A stretch of 64,000 nucleotides of DNA from Oryzobacter telluris (lineage in GTDB: Bacteria > Actinomycetota > Actinomycetes > Actinomycetales > Dermatophilaceae), in assembly GCF_043099285.1 (NCBI RefSeq), contig NZ_CP170723.1, forward strand, positions 1,736,001 through 1,800,000. Direction: 5' to 3'. Position numbers and translations under genes: made by a program. Positions 8,929 to 17,986 of the stretch are shown piece after piece. The notes beneath the pieces were generated by a model. It worked only from the letters and a program-made list of their open reading frames with translations, was not told where the DNA came from and ran no database searches. Within the stretch, counting starts at the first letter, position 1, and each line of letters begins with the position of its first letter.

Positions 8929-9230
8929 TCCTGCTTCGGCACGAGCTCGGAGAGGTCCTGCGCGAGATCCGCCAGGACCAGGGCCGCACGCTGCGCGACG
9001 TCGCCTCCACCTCCTCGGTCTCCCTCGGCTACCTCAGCGAGCTCGAGCGCGGCACCAAGGAGGCCTCCTCCGAGCTGCTGTCCGCCGTCTGCGCCGGGCT
9101 GGGCCTGCAGCTCTCCGAGGTGCTCGGCCTGGTCCAGGAGCGCGTCGAGCGGGTCGAGACCTTCGCCGCCCCGGTCAGCCTGCCGGTCCCCGCGCGCGAG
9201 GCCGACACGGTCTCCGCCTCCGCGGCCTGA
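8925..9230 (+). CDS. clgR: ClgR-like XRE-family transcription activator
   Basis: The 101-residue protein is one helix-turn-helix (LREIRQDQGRTLRDVASTSS then VSLGYLSELERG) with a short tail ending SASAA. Position after cinA, length and sequence match ClgR, the actinobacterial activator of clp protease genes. Streptomyces ClgR ends in two alanines that make it a ClpP substrate; the same ending here suggests feedback proteolysis, an inference from the family. The GTG overlaps the cinA stop and has a strong Shine-Dalgarno (GAGGAGGGG), unlike the leaderless genes around it. Confidence 0.87.
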   Translation: MILLRHELGEVLREIRQDQGRTLRDVASTSSVSLGYLSELERGTKEASSELLSAVCAGLGLQLSEVLGLVQERVERVETFAAPVSLPVPAREADTVSASAA

Positions 9231-9255
9231 CGCTGCGACTCCGGACGTCCGTCGC

Positions 9256-10137
9256 TCAGCCGCGCCCGCGGCGGTAGCCCTCGCGGCGTGAGGTGCGCGG
9301 CGCCGACCCGAGCGGCCGCTGCGCCCTGCCGTCGTCGGTGGGGGCGAGCCCGCCCTGGCAGGTCGGGCAGGAGAACAGGGTCCGCTCGCGCGGGGCGGCA
9401 CCGGTCATCGCGACCCTGATGGTGTCGCCGCACCGGCGGCACGGCCGTCCCGACCGCGCGTGGACGTAGGCCTCCTCGCCGGCGCGCTGGATCCCGGTGC
9501 TGCCCTGCCACCCCGTGCGGGCGGCGGTGCTCATGAGGCGGTGCAGCCGGTGCAGGAGGGCGGCGACCTGTTCGGGGTCGAGGTCGGTTCCCGGCGTCCA
9601 CGGGAGCACCCGCTCGATGAAGAGGAGCTCGCTGGCCCAGAAGGTCCCGACGCCCGCGAGGACGCGCTGGTCGAGCAGGAGGTCGCCCACGAAGGCCTCG
9701 GAGCCGGTGAGCCGGCGGGCCACCTCCTCGGGGTCCCAGTCGGGGCCGAGGACGTCGGGGCCGAGGTGGCCGACGAGGTCGCCCTCGCGCGCCGTGGGCA
9801 CGAGGTCGAGCATGCCCAGGCGCAGGCCGACTCCCGACCAGGGCTCGGTGAGGACGGCGGCGCGCAGGTCGGTGCGGCGCAGCGCCCGCTCGGTGGCGGC
9901 GCCCGGGTGCTCGACGCGCCACTGGCCCTCCATCCGCAGGTGGGTGTGCAGCGTGGTGCCCGAGTCGAACCGGTGCAGGAGGTGCTTTCCCCGGGCGACG
10001 ACCTCGGTGGTGGTGGCGCCGGCGAGGTCGACGAGGGGCACCGAGGGCCAGCGCAGGTCGGCGCGCAGGACGACGTGCCCGGCGAGGGCACGGTGCAGCC
10101 GGTCGGCGGTGCGGTGGACGGTGTCACCCTCGGGCAC
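9256..10137 (-). CDS. nei: Fpg/Nei family DNA glycosylase, endonuclease VIII type
   Basis: Base-excision repair enzyme that removes oxidised bases and nicks the abasic site. The N-terminus reads PEGDTVHR, the Nei form of the catalytic PE dyad, so the start must be the GTG at 10137 that puts proline at position 2; in-frame GTGs 6 and 9 bases further out would bury the nucleophile. A helix-two-turn-helix region (GVGTFWASELLF) and a C-terminal zinc finger with four cysteines (CRRC, then CPTC) follow. An Arg-rich tail extends past the finger. It lies downstream of padR on the same strand and overlaps it by 14 bases. Confidence 0.9.
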   Translation of the reverse strand: MPEGDTVHRTADRLHRALAGHVVLRADLRWPSVPLVDLAGATTTEVVARGKHLLHRFDSGTTLHTHLRMEGQWRVEHPGAATERALRRTDLRAAVLTEPWSGVGLRLGMLDLVPTAREGDLVGHLGPDVLGPDWDPEEVARRLTGSEAFVGDLLLDQRVLAGVGTFWASELLFIERVLPWTPGTDLDPEQVAALLHRLHRLMSTAARTGWQGSTGIQRAGEEAYVHARSGRPCRRCGDTIRVAMTGAAPRERTLFSCPTCQGGLAPTDDGRAQRPLGSAPRTSRREGYRRGRG

Positions 10138-10690
10138 GGCCACCACCGGAGGAGGACCGCGCGCGGCGGGGGAGTGCGGCGCGGCACTCGCGCGCCCAGG
10201 CGAGCTGCGCCCGCGCCATGTGCTCGCCGAAGGAGAGGGTCATCGTGCGGAAGGCCTGCTCGGTGCCCTCGTCGTCGGCCACCTCGTCGCGCACGGCCGC
10301 GTACTGCTCGAGCGCCCCGGCCGCCTGCTCCTCGGCCTCCTCGAGCAGGGCCTCGGGCGTCCCCTGGGGGAGGTGGGTGCCGAAGAACAGCCGCAGCAGC
10401 AGGCCGTTGCGGGCGGGCGCCCGCCGGTGCGGCTCGGCGAGGAGCTCCTCGAGCCGCTCGACCCCTGCCGGGGTGATCTCGTACACCGTGCGGGTGCGTC
10501 GGCCAGAGTCGGCGGGGGTGATGGCGCCGGCCTCCTCGAGGGCCGCGAGGGTCGGGTAGATCTGGCCGAAGCTCTCGTGCCAGAAGTGGCCGAGCGACTC
10601 GCTGATGGCCGCGCGCACCTCGTACCCGGTCATTGGACCCGTCGAGAGCGCGCCGAGGACGGCGAGCTCGGTCTGCGAGGGTCTGGCCAC
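10124..10690 (-). CDS. PadR family transcriptional regulator
   Basis: The 188-residue protein has the PadR winged helix (TELAVLGALSTGPMTGYEVR, GQIYPTLAALEEAGAI, YEITPAGVERLEELL) and a C-terminal helical dimerisation region ending in an Arg/Ser/Gly tail. PadR proteins are small-molecule-responsive repressors that often control a neighbouring membrane protein or pump. Here the divergent gene encodes a small membrane protein and a 17-base palindrome sits between them. The start follows TAGAGT by 6 bases. It overlaps nei by 14 bases, so nei may share its control. Confidence 0.92.
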   Translation of the reverse strand: MARPSQTELAVLGALSTGPMTGYEVRAAISESLGHFWHESFGQIYPTLAALEEAGAITPADSGRRTRTVYEITPAGVERLEELLAEPHRRAPARNGLLLRLFFGTHLPQGTPEALLEEAEEQAAGALEQYAAVRDEVADDEGTEQAFRTMTLSFGEHMARAQLAWARECRAALPRRARSSSGGGRARG

Positions 10691-10696
10691 CGGACC

Positions 10697-10702
10697 ACTC
10701 TA
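10697..10702 (-). promoter_or_regulatory. -10 element of padR, leaderless
   Basis: On the minus strand TAGAGT ends 6 bases before the GTG at 10690. Confidence 0.55.
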
Positions 10703-10713
10703 TCTGCTAGAAA

Positions 10714-10730
10714 CATATCTGTGAGATATG
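10714..10730. promoter_or_regulatory. palindromic operator between padR and the divergent membrane protein
   Basis: CATATCT-GTG-AGATATG is a perfect inverted repeat with 7-base arms. Its AT-rich character stands out in this genome. It covers the probable transcription and translation start of the divergent gene and lies just upstream of the padR promoter, the usual place for a PadR binding site. Confidence 0.65.
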
Positions 10731-11278
10731 AACCAGCAGGGAGAACGAGCTCGGTCCGCCCGGTCGTGGTCGCCTGCCTCGGCGGCATCACCGCGTTCCA
10801 GGTGTCCCTGGCGGCGGGGGCACCCTTCGGGGCGCTGTCGTACGGGGGCGGGTACGAGGGCGTGCTGCCGACCTCGCTGCGGGTCGCCTCCGGTGTCGCC
10901 GCGCTCGTCTGGGGCTCCGCGATGGTCGCGGTGACCACCGGTCGTCCGGGCTCGGCCCGGGGGCAGCACGCGCTGTTCACGGCGCTCACCGGGATCGCCG
11001 GAGTGGGCGCGATGGTCAACCTCGCCTCTCCGAGCCTGCCCGAGCGGCTGCTCTGGGTGCCGGTGACCGCCGCCCTCGCGGTGGCCGCCTGGCACGAGGC
11101 GCGCTCGCTGCGGCCGTGGCTGGCCGGGACCCCGACCCGCCGCAGGGGCGACGCCGCCGCGCAGGACGGTGCCTCCGACCCGCACGACCCGCGCGATGAG
11201 GACGACGACCCCGACTGGTACCGCACCCAGCCGCGGATGCCGGCCCGGCACGCGTCGCGCGAGTCGGTCAGCGCCTGA
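10721..11278 (+). CDS. small integral membrane protein, probable PadR target
   Basis: A 185-residue protein with four hydrophobic segments (about residues 15-35, 47-68, 79-98, 107-122) and a hydrophilic C-terminal tail rich in Asp, Arg and Pro. Function unknown; similar four-helix proteins of unknown role are common in Actinobacteria. The GTG at 10721 is chosen because the coding pattern starts there and TAGAAA lies 7 bases upstream; a GTG at 10766 would cut into the first helix. The palindrome covers the start, so expression is probably silenced directly by PadR. Confidence 0.65.
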   Translation: MRYEPAGRTSSVRPVVVACLGGITAFQVSLAAGAPFGALSYGGGYEGVLPTSLRVASGVAALVWGSAMVAVTTGRPGSARGQHALFTALTGIAGVGAMVNLASPSLPERLLWVPVTAALAVAAWHEARSLRPWLAGTPTRRRGDAAAQDGASDPHDPRDEDDDPDWYRTQPRMPARHASRESVSA

Positions 11279-11335
11279 CGCGGGCTCATCGGCGGACCCG
11301 GGAGGATGCCTGACGCCGGCTCACCGCCGGATCCG
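11274..11335. repeat. imperfect 27-base direct repeat at the 3' end of lhr
   Basis: 11274-11300 and 11309-11335 match at 23 of 27 positions, 35 bases apart. The inner copy holds the last codons and stop of lhr; the outer copy would encode a near-identical Arg-Val-Arg-Arg-stop and also contains the stop codon of the convergent membrane protein gene. Confidence 0.7.
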
Positions 11336-14300
11336 CAGCCCCCGCGGGGTGAGGTGGAAGCCGGCCTCCTCGAGAGCCGCGACCACCGGGTGCCCCGACC
11401 CGAGCAGGGCGCCGCCGTCGGCCTTCTCGACGCTGAGCCGCCCCAGGCTTCCCCCGCGCACCGCGCCGGCGAGCGCCCGGGCGGCGGCGCCGAGCAGCGC
11501 GGGGTCCTCGGAGTGCGTGAGCAGGGTCTTCCCGCCGCGCTCGACGTAGAGGACGAGCTCGCCGTCGACGAGGACGACGACCGCCCCGGCCTTGCGGCCC
11601 GGCTGGTGCCGGCGCCGCTTGTCGGTCCCGGCGGTCCCGGCGGTGGCGGCTGAGCCACCGGCCTCGCCCGCGGACCCGTCCTGCGCGGACGGGTCGACCG
11701 CCCGGTCGGGCCACGGCAGCGCCGCGCCGTAGGGGTTGGCCGGGTCGCTGGCCGCGAGGACGACGACCTCGGCGTCCTCGCGTCGCGACCGGTCGGCCGA
11801 CGCCGTGCTCCCCGCCCCGCGGAGCCGGTCGACGGCGCCGGTCGTGCCGAACTGCGACGCCCCGAGCCCCTCGACGAAGTAACCGCGGCGCACCCGCCCC
11901 GCCTCCTCGGCCTTGCCGAGGACCCGGTAGACGCCGGCGAAGCCGCCCGGCACGTCCTCGGCCCCGACGGCGCCCCGGGTGAGGACGCCGTGCCGGTCGA
12001 GGAGGAGCTCGGCGGTGGCGAAGGCCCGCAGTGTGGGGTCGGCGTCGACCGGCGGCAGCAGCGACCAGCGGCCCGTGACGCGCGGCGGCCCGGTGCGGGT
12101 GGGCAGGCTCGGGCGCGACGGGGCCGAGCCGAGCGCCCCCAGCGGGCCCCGACGACCGGCGTAGCGGCTGCGGCGCGGGCCGGGCGTGGAGCGCTTGTGG
12201 GCGGTGCGGCCCCCCGCGAGCAGGGCCCGGACCGGCGCGAACGTGTCGCCGGTGACCCGACCCGCCCACACGAGGTCCCAGAGGGTCTCGGCCAGGGGCT
12301 CGTCGTCCGTGGCGCCGACCTGGTCGGAGAGGGTGCGGAAGAAGTGGGCGCCGCCGCCGGCCAGGGCGTCGAGGACGGCGAGGCCCTGCTCGGACGGCAC
12401 GCGCTCGGGGTCGGGTCCGGGCAGCGTGAGGTGGGCGGAGTCGGCGGCGTGCAGCGACACCCAGCCGTCGTCGCCGGGCAGCGAGCCGTGGCCGCACCAG
12501 AGGACCTCGCCGCTGGCGAGCAGCTCGTCGAGGAGACCGGGGGAGTAGTCGGCCACGCGGGAGGGCAGCACGAGGGTCTCGACCGCGCTCGCCGGCAGCA
12601 CCGCCCCGCTCAGCTGCTCGACGACGCGCAGGAGCCCCTCGCGGCCGCGCAGCCGGCCACCGACCCCCTGCCAGCCCTGGAGGAAGCGGGACAGCTCGAC
12701 CGGGGTGACCGGCTCGACCTCGGCGCGCAGCGCGGCCAGCGACCGGCGCCGCAGCATCCGCAGCACCTCGGCGTCGCAGAACTCGGTGCCGCCACCGCCG
12801 GTGGGGAGCAGCTCGCCCTCGACCACCCGGCCGGACGACACGAGCCGGGCCAGCGCCGCGTGCACGACCGCGACGCCGAGACCGTAGGCACGGGCGACCT
12901 CGAGCGGGTGGAACGGGGCGTGGGTGCGGGCGTACCGCGCCACGAGGTCGCCGAGCGGGTCGTCGACCGGCTCGAGGAAGGCCTGCGCCACCCCCGGGGG
13001 CAGCGAGACGCCGAGGGCGTCGCGCAGGCGTGACGCGTCCTCGACGGCCGCCCACCGCTCCTCGCCCGCGACCCGGACCTCGATGACCTGCCGCTGCTCG
13101 CGCAGCCCCGCCAGCCAGGCCTCGACGTCGTCGCCGGTGGTGCCCTCGCGGCACCGGGTGAGCACGGCCTCGGTGGACAGCGGCCCGAGGCCGCGGACGA
13201 GGTCGAGGACGTCGTCGGCGTCGCGGGCGGCGCGCTCGGGGGTGAGCCGCTGGAGCTCGGCCTCGGTGCGGGCGACCTGCTCGGCGTCGAGGAGGTCGCG
13301 CAGGGCGAGCCCCTCGGCGCTGCCCAGCAGCTCGGCGAGCAGCGACGGGTCGAGCGCCAGCGCGGCCGCCCGGCGCTCGGCCAGCGGCGAGTCGCCCTCG
13401 TAGAGGAACTGGGCGACGTACCCGAAGAGCAGCGACTTGGCGAAGGGTGAGGGGGTGGAGCTCTCGACGTCGACCACGGTGACCCGCCGCGAGCCGATGT
13501 CGCGCATGAGGTCGACGAGCCCGGGCACGTCGAAGACGTCCTGGACGCACTCGCGCACCGCCTCCAGGACGATCGGGAAGGTCGGGTAGCGGCTCGCGAC
13601 CTCGAGCAGCTGCGAGGCCCGCTGGCGCTGCTGCCACAGCGGCTGGCGCCGGTCGGGGCGCCGCCTGGGCAGGAGCAGCGCGCGGGCGGCGCACTCGCGG
13701 AAGCGGGAGGCGAACAGGGCCGATCCGCCGATCTCCTCGGTGACCAGGGCGCGGACGTCGTCGGGGTCGAGGGTGACGAGGTCGAGCAGCTCGCGCCCGA
13801 CCCCACGGCCACCGGAGCCGCCGACGCCCTCGACGTCGTCGAGCTCGAGGTCGGGCAGGCGCAGCACGATGCCGTCGTCGCCGTGCATCGCCTGCACGTC
13901 GACCCCGAACCGGTCGCGCATCCGGGCGCTGACGGCCAGCGCCCACGGGGCGTGGACCTGCGCGCCGAACGGGGAGAGCAGGGCGATGCGCCAGTCGCCG
14001 AGCTCGTCGCGGAAGCGCTCGACGACGATCGTGCGGTCGTCGGGGACGTGACCAGTGGCCTCGCGCTGCTCCCGCAGGTAGGTGAGCAGGTTGTCGGCGG
14101 CCCAGTCGTCGAGGCCGGCGGCGCGGACCCGCTCGCGCGCGGCCGTGGCGGACAGCCCCTCGACCTCGCGCACGAACGCCCCCACGGCGCGGCCGAGCTC
14201 GGCGGGGCGCCCCTGCGAGTCGCCCTTCCAGAACGGCAGCCGCCCGGGCAGCCCCGGGGCGGGCGTGACGAGGACGCGGTCGTGGGTGATGTCCTCGATC

Positions 14301-16087
14301 CGCCAGGTGCTCGTGCCCAGGGTGAACAGGTCGCCGACCCGCGACTCGTAGACCATCTCCTCGTCGAGCTCGCCGACCCGACGCCCCGGACCCTCACCCG
14401 TGGCGAGGAAGACGGCGTAGAGCCCGCGGTCGGGGATCGTGCCGCCGGAGGTCACCGCCAGTCGCTGCGCCCCGCGCCGCCCGGTGAGGGTGTCGGAGAG
14501 GCGGTCCCAGGTGATGCGGGCCCGCAGCTCGGCGAAGTCCTCGCTCGGGTAGCGACCGGCGAGCATGTCGAGGACCGACTCGAGGACCGGGCGGGTGAGC
14601 GTGGCGTAGGGCGCCGACCGCCGGGCCAGCGCCAGGACGTCGTCGACGGTCCAGTCGTCGAGGGCGCACATGGCGACGACCTGCTGGGCGAGGACGTCGA
14701 GGGGGGTGGAAGGGATGTGGAGCGCCTCGATCTCGCCCGCGAGCATCCGCTCGACGACGACCGCGGTCTGCACGAGGTCGCCGCGGAACTTCGGGAAGAG
14801 CACGCCGCGCGAGACCGCGCCCACCTGGTGACCGGCACGACCCACGCGCTGCAGCCCCGACGCCACCGACGGCGGCGACTCGACCTGCACGACGAGGTCG
14901 ATGGCCCCCATGTCGATGCCGAGCTCGAGGCTGCTCGTGGCGACCACGGCGGGCAGCCGCCCCGACTTCAGCTCCTCCTCAATGAGCCCGCGCTGCTCCT
15001 TGCTCACCGAGCCGTGGTGCGCCCGCGCGAGCACCGCCGACGCCCCGGACGACTGACCCGACTGCGCCATCACCTGGGCCGGCGACCGACCGAGCGTGGC
15101 CGCGCGCGGGGTGGCCCCCTCGGCACCCACCGTGTCGGCGCCCTCGGCCGCCTCGGTGCGCTCCTCCCAGATCTCGTTGAGCCGCGTGGTGAGCCGCTCG
15201 GCGAGGCGACGGCTGTTGGAGAACACGAGGGTGGAGGTGTGCTCGGCGACGAGGTCGACGATGCGCTCCTCGACGTGCGGCCAGATGGACGCCCGCTGCT
15301 CCTGCCCGGACGCCGCGCCGGACAGGTCGCCGGTGGGCTGGCCCAGCTCGGCCATGTCGGGGACGGGGACGACGACGCGCAGGTCCCACTCCTTGGTCGA
15401 CGGGGGCTGCACGACCTCGACCGGACGGCCGCCCGCCAGGAAGCGCGCCACCTCCTCGACGGGGCGGACGGTGGCGGACAGCCCGATCCGCTGCGCCGGC
15501 GCGGCCAGCTGCTGGTCGAGCCGCTCGAGGGACAGGGCGAGGTGCGCCCCGCGCTTGGTGCCGGCGAGGGCGTGCACCTCGTCGAGGATGACGGTCTCGA
15601 CCCCGGCCAGCGCCTCGCGGGCCGCCGAGGTGAGGATGAGGAAGAGCGACTCGGGCGTGGTGATGAGGACGTCGGACGGGGTGCGGGCGAACGCGCGCCG
15701 CTCGTCGGCGGGGGTGTCGCCCGAGCGCACCGACACGGTGATGTCGGGCTCGGGCAGGCCGAGCCGGGTGGCCGCGTGCCGGATGCCGACCAGGGGGCTG
15801 CGCAGGTTTCGCTCGACGTCGACGGCGAGCGCCTTCATCGGGGAGACGTACAGGACGCGGCACCGCCGCAGCCGCTCCTCGGGGACGGGCTGCGACGCCA
15901 GCCGGTCGAGGGCCCAGAGGAAGGCCGACAGGGTCTTGCCCGACCCGGTGGGGGCGACGACGAGCGCGTGGTGCCCGCTGCTCACCGCGTCCCAGGCGCC
16001 CTCCTGGGCGGCGGTGGGGGCGCTGAAGCTGCCCCGGAACCACGCGGAGGTGGCCGGGGAGAAGCGGTCGAGGACGTCGTCGGGCAT
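11321..16087 (-). CDS. lhr: ATP-dependent helicase Lhr (long form)
   Basis: Very large superfamily 2 DNA repair helicase (1588 residues; family usually near 1500). Motif I APTGSGKT is at 45-52; LDEVHAL (motif II), LSATVRP (III) and QRVGRAGHQ (VI) follow in the first 450 residues. A winged-helix and Lhr-specific core continue to about residue 860, then the long C-terminal domain of full-length Lhr. Mycobacterial Lhr unwinds RNA:DNA hybrids and its C-terminal half has been linked to uracil glycosylase activity. A low-complexity Ala/Gly insert with PGPRRSRYAGRRG sits near residue 1300. It stands alone on its strand. Confidence 0.96.
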   Translation of the reverse strand: MPDDVLDRFSPATSAWFRGSFSAPTAAQEGAWDAVSSGHHALVVAPTGSGKTLSAFLWALDRLASQPVPEERLRRCRVLYVSPMKALAVDVERNLRSPLVGIRHAATRLGLPEPDITVSVRSGDTPADERRAFARTPSDVLITTPESLFLILTSAAREALAGVETVILDEVHALAGTKRGAHLALSLERLDQQLAAPAQRIGLSATVRPVEEVARFLAGGRPVEVVQPPSTKEWDLRVVVPVPDMAELGQPTGDLSGAASGQEQRASIWPHVEERIVDLVAEHTSTLVFSNSRRLAERLTTRLNEIWEERTEAAEGADTVGAEGATPRAATLGRSPAQVMAQSGQSSGASAVLARAHHGSVSKEQRGLIEEELKSGRLPAVVATSSLELGIDMGAIDLVVQVESPPSVASGLQRVGRAGHQVGAVSRGVLFPKFRGDLVQTAVVVERMLAGEIEALHIPSTPLDVLAQQVVAMCALDDWTVDDVLALARRSAPYATLTRPVLESVLDMLAGRYPSEDFAELRARITWDRLSDTLTGRRGAQRLAVTSGGTIPDRGLYAVFLATGEGPGRRVGELDEEMVYESRVGDLFTLGTSTWRIEDITHDRVLVTPAPGLPGRLPFWKGDSQGRPAELGRAVGAFVREVEGLSATAARERVRAAGLDDWAADNLLTYLREQREATGHVPDDRTIVVERFRDELGDWRIALLSPFGAQVHAPWALAVSARMRDRFGVDVQAMHGDDGIVLRLPDLELDDVEGVGGSGGRGVGRELLDLVTLDPDDVRALVTEEIGGSALFASRFRECAARALLLPRRRPDRRQPLWQQRQRASQLLEVASRYPTFPIVLEAVRECVQDVFDVPGLVDLMRDIGSRRVTVVDVESSTPSPFAKSLLFGYVAQFLYEGDSPLAERRAAALALDPSLLAELLGSAEGLALRDLLDAEQVARTEAELQRLTPERAARDADDVLDLVRGLGPLSTEAVLTRCREGTTGDDVEAWLAGLREQRQVIEVRVAGEERWAAVEDASRLRDALGVSLPPGVAQAFLEPVDDPLGDLVARYARTHAPFHPLEVARAYGLGVAVVHAALARLVSSGRVVEGELLPTGGGGTEFCDAEVLRMLRRRSLAALRAEVEPVTPVELSRFLQGWQGVGGRLRGREGLLRVVEQLSGAVLPASAVETLVLPSRVADYSPGLLDELLASGEVLWCGHGSLPGDDGWVSLHAADSAHLTLPGPDPERVPSEQGLAVLDALAGGGAHFFRTLSDQVGATDDEPLAETLWDLVWAGRVTGDTFAPVRALLAGGRTAHKRSTPGPRRSRYAGRRGPLGALGSAPSRPSLPTRTGPPRVTGRWSLLPPVDADPTLRAFATAELLLDRHGVLTRGAVGAEDVPGGFAGVYRVLGKAEEAGRVRRGYFVEGLGASQFGTTGAVDRLRGAGSTASADRSRREDAEVVVLAASDPANPYGAALPWPDRAVDPSAQDGSAGEAGGSAATAGTAGTDKRRRHQPGRKAGAVVVLVDGELVLYVERGGKTLLTHSEDPALLGAAARALAGAVRGGSLGRLSVEKADGGALLGSGHPVVAALEEAGFHLTPRGLRIRR

Positions 16088-16150
16088 CGTGCGCCCACCC
16101 TCTCACCCGCTCCCGACACGGGGCGCCGGCGTGGACCGGTCGTCGAGGGT

Positions 16151-16876
16151 TCAGCGACGGGTGCGGCGGGTCCCGCCGAGCCGGACGTCGACGACGTAGG
16201 CGTCGTGGTCCGACAGGTGCCGGCGGTTGGCCTTCATCTCCACCTTGCGCACGGTCTTCACCGACGCCTGGGCCGGCACGGCCACGTGGTCGATGCTCGA
16301 CAGGCCCTCGAGGCGGTGCGGCGACTCCTCGGTGACGACGCGCAGGTCGAGCTTCTCCACGGCCTCGCGCACGTGCACGCGGCCCTCGACGCTGCCCGAG
16401 CGCTCGGGCCCGGTGAAGCCGTGGGACCAGGTGCCGCCCCAGACGGTCGCGCCGCGGGGGAGCGAGTCGGCGAGGCGCCTCGTGACCGCCGCGGTCTTGT
16501 CCGCGGTCGTGGTCCCCTCCCACGGCTCGTCGCGCCCGCAGGAGCGCCAGGGCAGGACCGAGGAGCAGAAGACGAAGCCGCCGACGACGGCCGCGGCGCT
16601 CGCCGGGTGCAGGTCGCCGTCCCAGCGCGCGATGACGCGGGCGGTGTCGCGCACGAGCACCGCGGACCAGTGGCGTCCGGCGACGAGCGGGGCCGTGGAC
16701 CAGTACGGCCGGTACCCCGGCGGGACGGCGCCGGCGGGCACCTCGGTGAGCAGCCAGACGTCGGCGGACACCTTGGCGACCGCGGCCTCGCAACGGTCGT
16801 CCCAGCGGCCGTCGAGGTTCCACGTCCCCACCCGGAACATCGTGCTCGTCACCGGCCCCATGCTGCCGTCGCGCAC
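16151..16876 (-). CDS. endonuclease/exonuclease/phosphatase family protein
   Basis: The protein (up to 241 residues) has the EEP fold motifs: FRVGTWNLDG near the N-terminus, DVWLLTEV, a central region with WGGTWSHG, SSIDHVAVP and LSDHDAYVVDV at the end. These supply the metal-binding Glu and Asp and the catalytic His. The substrate could be DNA, phospholipid or phosphosugar. The true start is unclear: GTG at 16876 has no clear signal, and ATGs at 16861 or 16840 would keep the whole fold. It lies 63 bases upstream of lhr on the same strand. Confidence 0.8.
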   Translation of the reverse strand: MRDGSMGPVTSTMFRVGTWNLDGRWDDRCEAAVAKVSADVWLLTEVPAGAVPPGYRPYWSTAPLVAGRHWSAVLVRDTARVIARWDGDLHPASAAAVVGGFVFCSSVLPWRSCGRDEPWEGTTTADKTAAVTRRLADSLPRGATVWGGTWSHGFTGPERSGSVEGRVHVREAVEKLDLRVVTEESPHRLEGLSSIDHVAVPAQASVKTVRKVEMKANRRHLSDHDAYVVDVRLGGTRRTRR

Positions 16877-16921
16877 GCTCGCGCGTGGCCCATCCGGGAC
16901 AGGGGGGCCGTTCGGACGAGG

Positions 16922-17983
16922 CTACGGAGCAGGATCGGTCACGCGGGGCTGCTGCTGGGTGATGCAGTGGATGCCGCCGCCCCGGTCGAACAGCGGCCGC
17001 GCGTCGACACCCACGACCCGGCGGCCGTCGTACGCGGCCTCCAGGACGGCGAGCGAGTCGGCGTCCTGGGGGTCCTCGTAGGTGCAGGCGACGACGCCGT
17101 CGTTGACGACGAGGTGGTTGATGTAGGACCAGTCGACCCAGCCCTCGTCGTCCTCGAGCGTCTTGGGTGCGGGCACGCGCACGACCTCGAGCGGCTCGCC
17201 ACGGGCGTCGCGCGAGGACGCGAGCAGCGCCTCGAGCTCGCGGCTCACCTCGTGGTCGGGGTGGGCGGGGTCCTGCTGCCAGTGCAGGAGCACGACGCCG
17301 GGGGACGCGAAGGTCGCGACGATGTCGACGTGCCCGCGGGTGCCGAACTCGTCGTAGTCGCGGGTGAGGCCGCGCGGCAGCCAGAGGCACGTGGTGGCGC
17401 CGATGGTGCGGGCCAGCTCGGCCTCGACGTCGGCGCGGGTCAGCCCGGGGTTGCGTCCGGGGTCGAGCTGCACCGTCTCGGTGAGCAGCACGGTGCCCAG
17501 GCCGTCGACGTGGATGCCGCCGCCCTCGTTGACGAGGTCGGAGCCGATCCGGGTCACGCCCGCGCGGTCCGCGACGAACGTCCCGATCCGCGCGTCGTGC
17601 TCCCACGAGGCCCACGCCTGCGCGCCCCAGCCGTTGAACACCCAGTCGACCGCCCCGAGGCGACCGTCGGCACCCACGACGAAGGTCGGACCGATGTCGC
17701 GCATCCACGCGTCGTCGAGCGGCGCCTCCACGACCTCGATGCCGTGCACCGTCGCCCCGCCGCGCCCCACCCAGTGGCGGGCGGTCGCGGAGGCCGAGGG
17801 GTCGGCGACGAGGACGACCGGCTCGAACCCGGCCACCGCGCGGGCCACGGCCGCCCAGGTGCCGCGTGCGACGTCCGCCTCGTCCTCGGTGTCGCCGAGG
17901 GTGTAGCCCGCCGAGGGCCACGCCATCCAGGTGCGGTCGTGCGGGGCCCACTCGGGCGGCATCCGCCACGCGCCGGCGGTCAT
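16922..17983 (-). CDS. aguA: agmatine deiminase
   Basis: Converts agmatine to N-carbamoylputrescine and ammonia. The 353-residue protein shows family motifs in order: PPEWAPHDRTWMAWP at the N-terminus, DDAWMRDIGPTF, NGWGAQ, EGGGIHVDG, RGHVDIVATF, YINHLVV and the C-terminal GGGIHCITQQQP, with the catalytic cysteine at 340. It starts 3 bases after the aguB stop, so the two form an operon that takes agmatine to putrescine. No arginine decarboxylase is nearby, so imported agmatine may be the substrate (inference). Confidence 0.95.
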   Translation of the reverse strand: MTAGAWRMPPEWAPHDRTWMAWPSAGYTLGDTEDEADVARGTWAAVARAVAGFEPVVLVADPSASATARHWVGRGGATVHGIEVVEAPLDDAWMRDIGPTFVVGADGRLGAVDWVFNGWGAQAWASWEHDARIGTFVADRAGVTRIGSDLVNEGGGIHVDGLGTVLLTETVQLDPGRNPGLTRADVEAELARTIGATTCLWLPRGLTRDYDEFGTRGHVDIVATFASPGVVLLHWQQDPAHPDHEVSRELEALLASSRDARGEPLEVVRVPAPKTLEDDEGWVDWSYINHLVVNDGVVACTYEDPQDADSLAVLEAAYDGRRVVGVDARPLFDRGGGIHCITQQQPRVTDPAP

Positions 17984-17986
17984 GGC

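Noticed and set aside
16088..16130. Possible PafBC-type promoter for lhr (minus strand GTGTCGGGA, 8 bases, GAGGGT)
   Set aside because: Two mismatches in the box and a -10 without the leading T; distance to the ATG does not fit. Lhr is damage-induced in mycobacteria, but this sequence is not enough.
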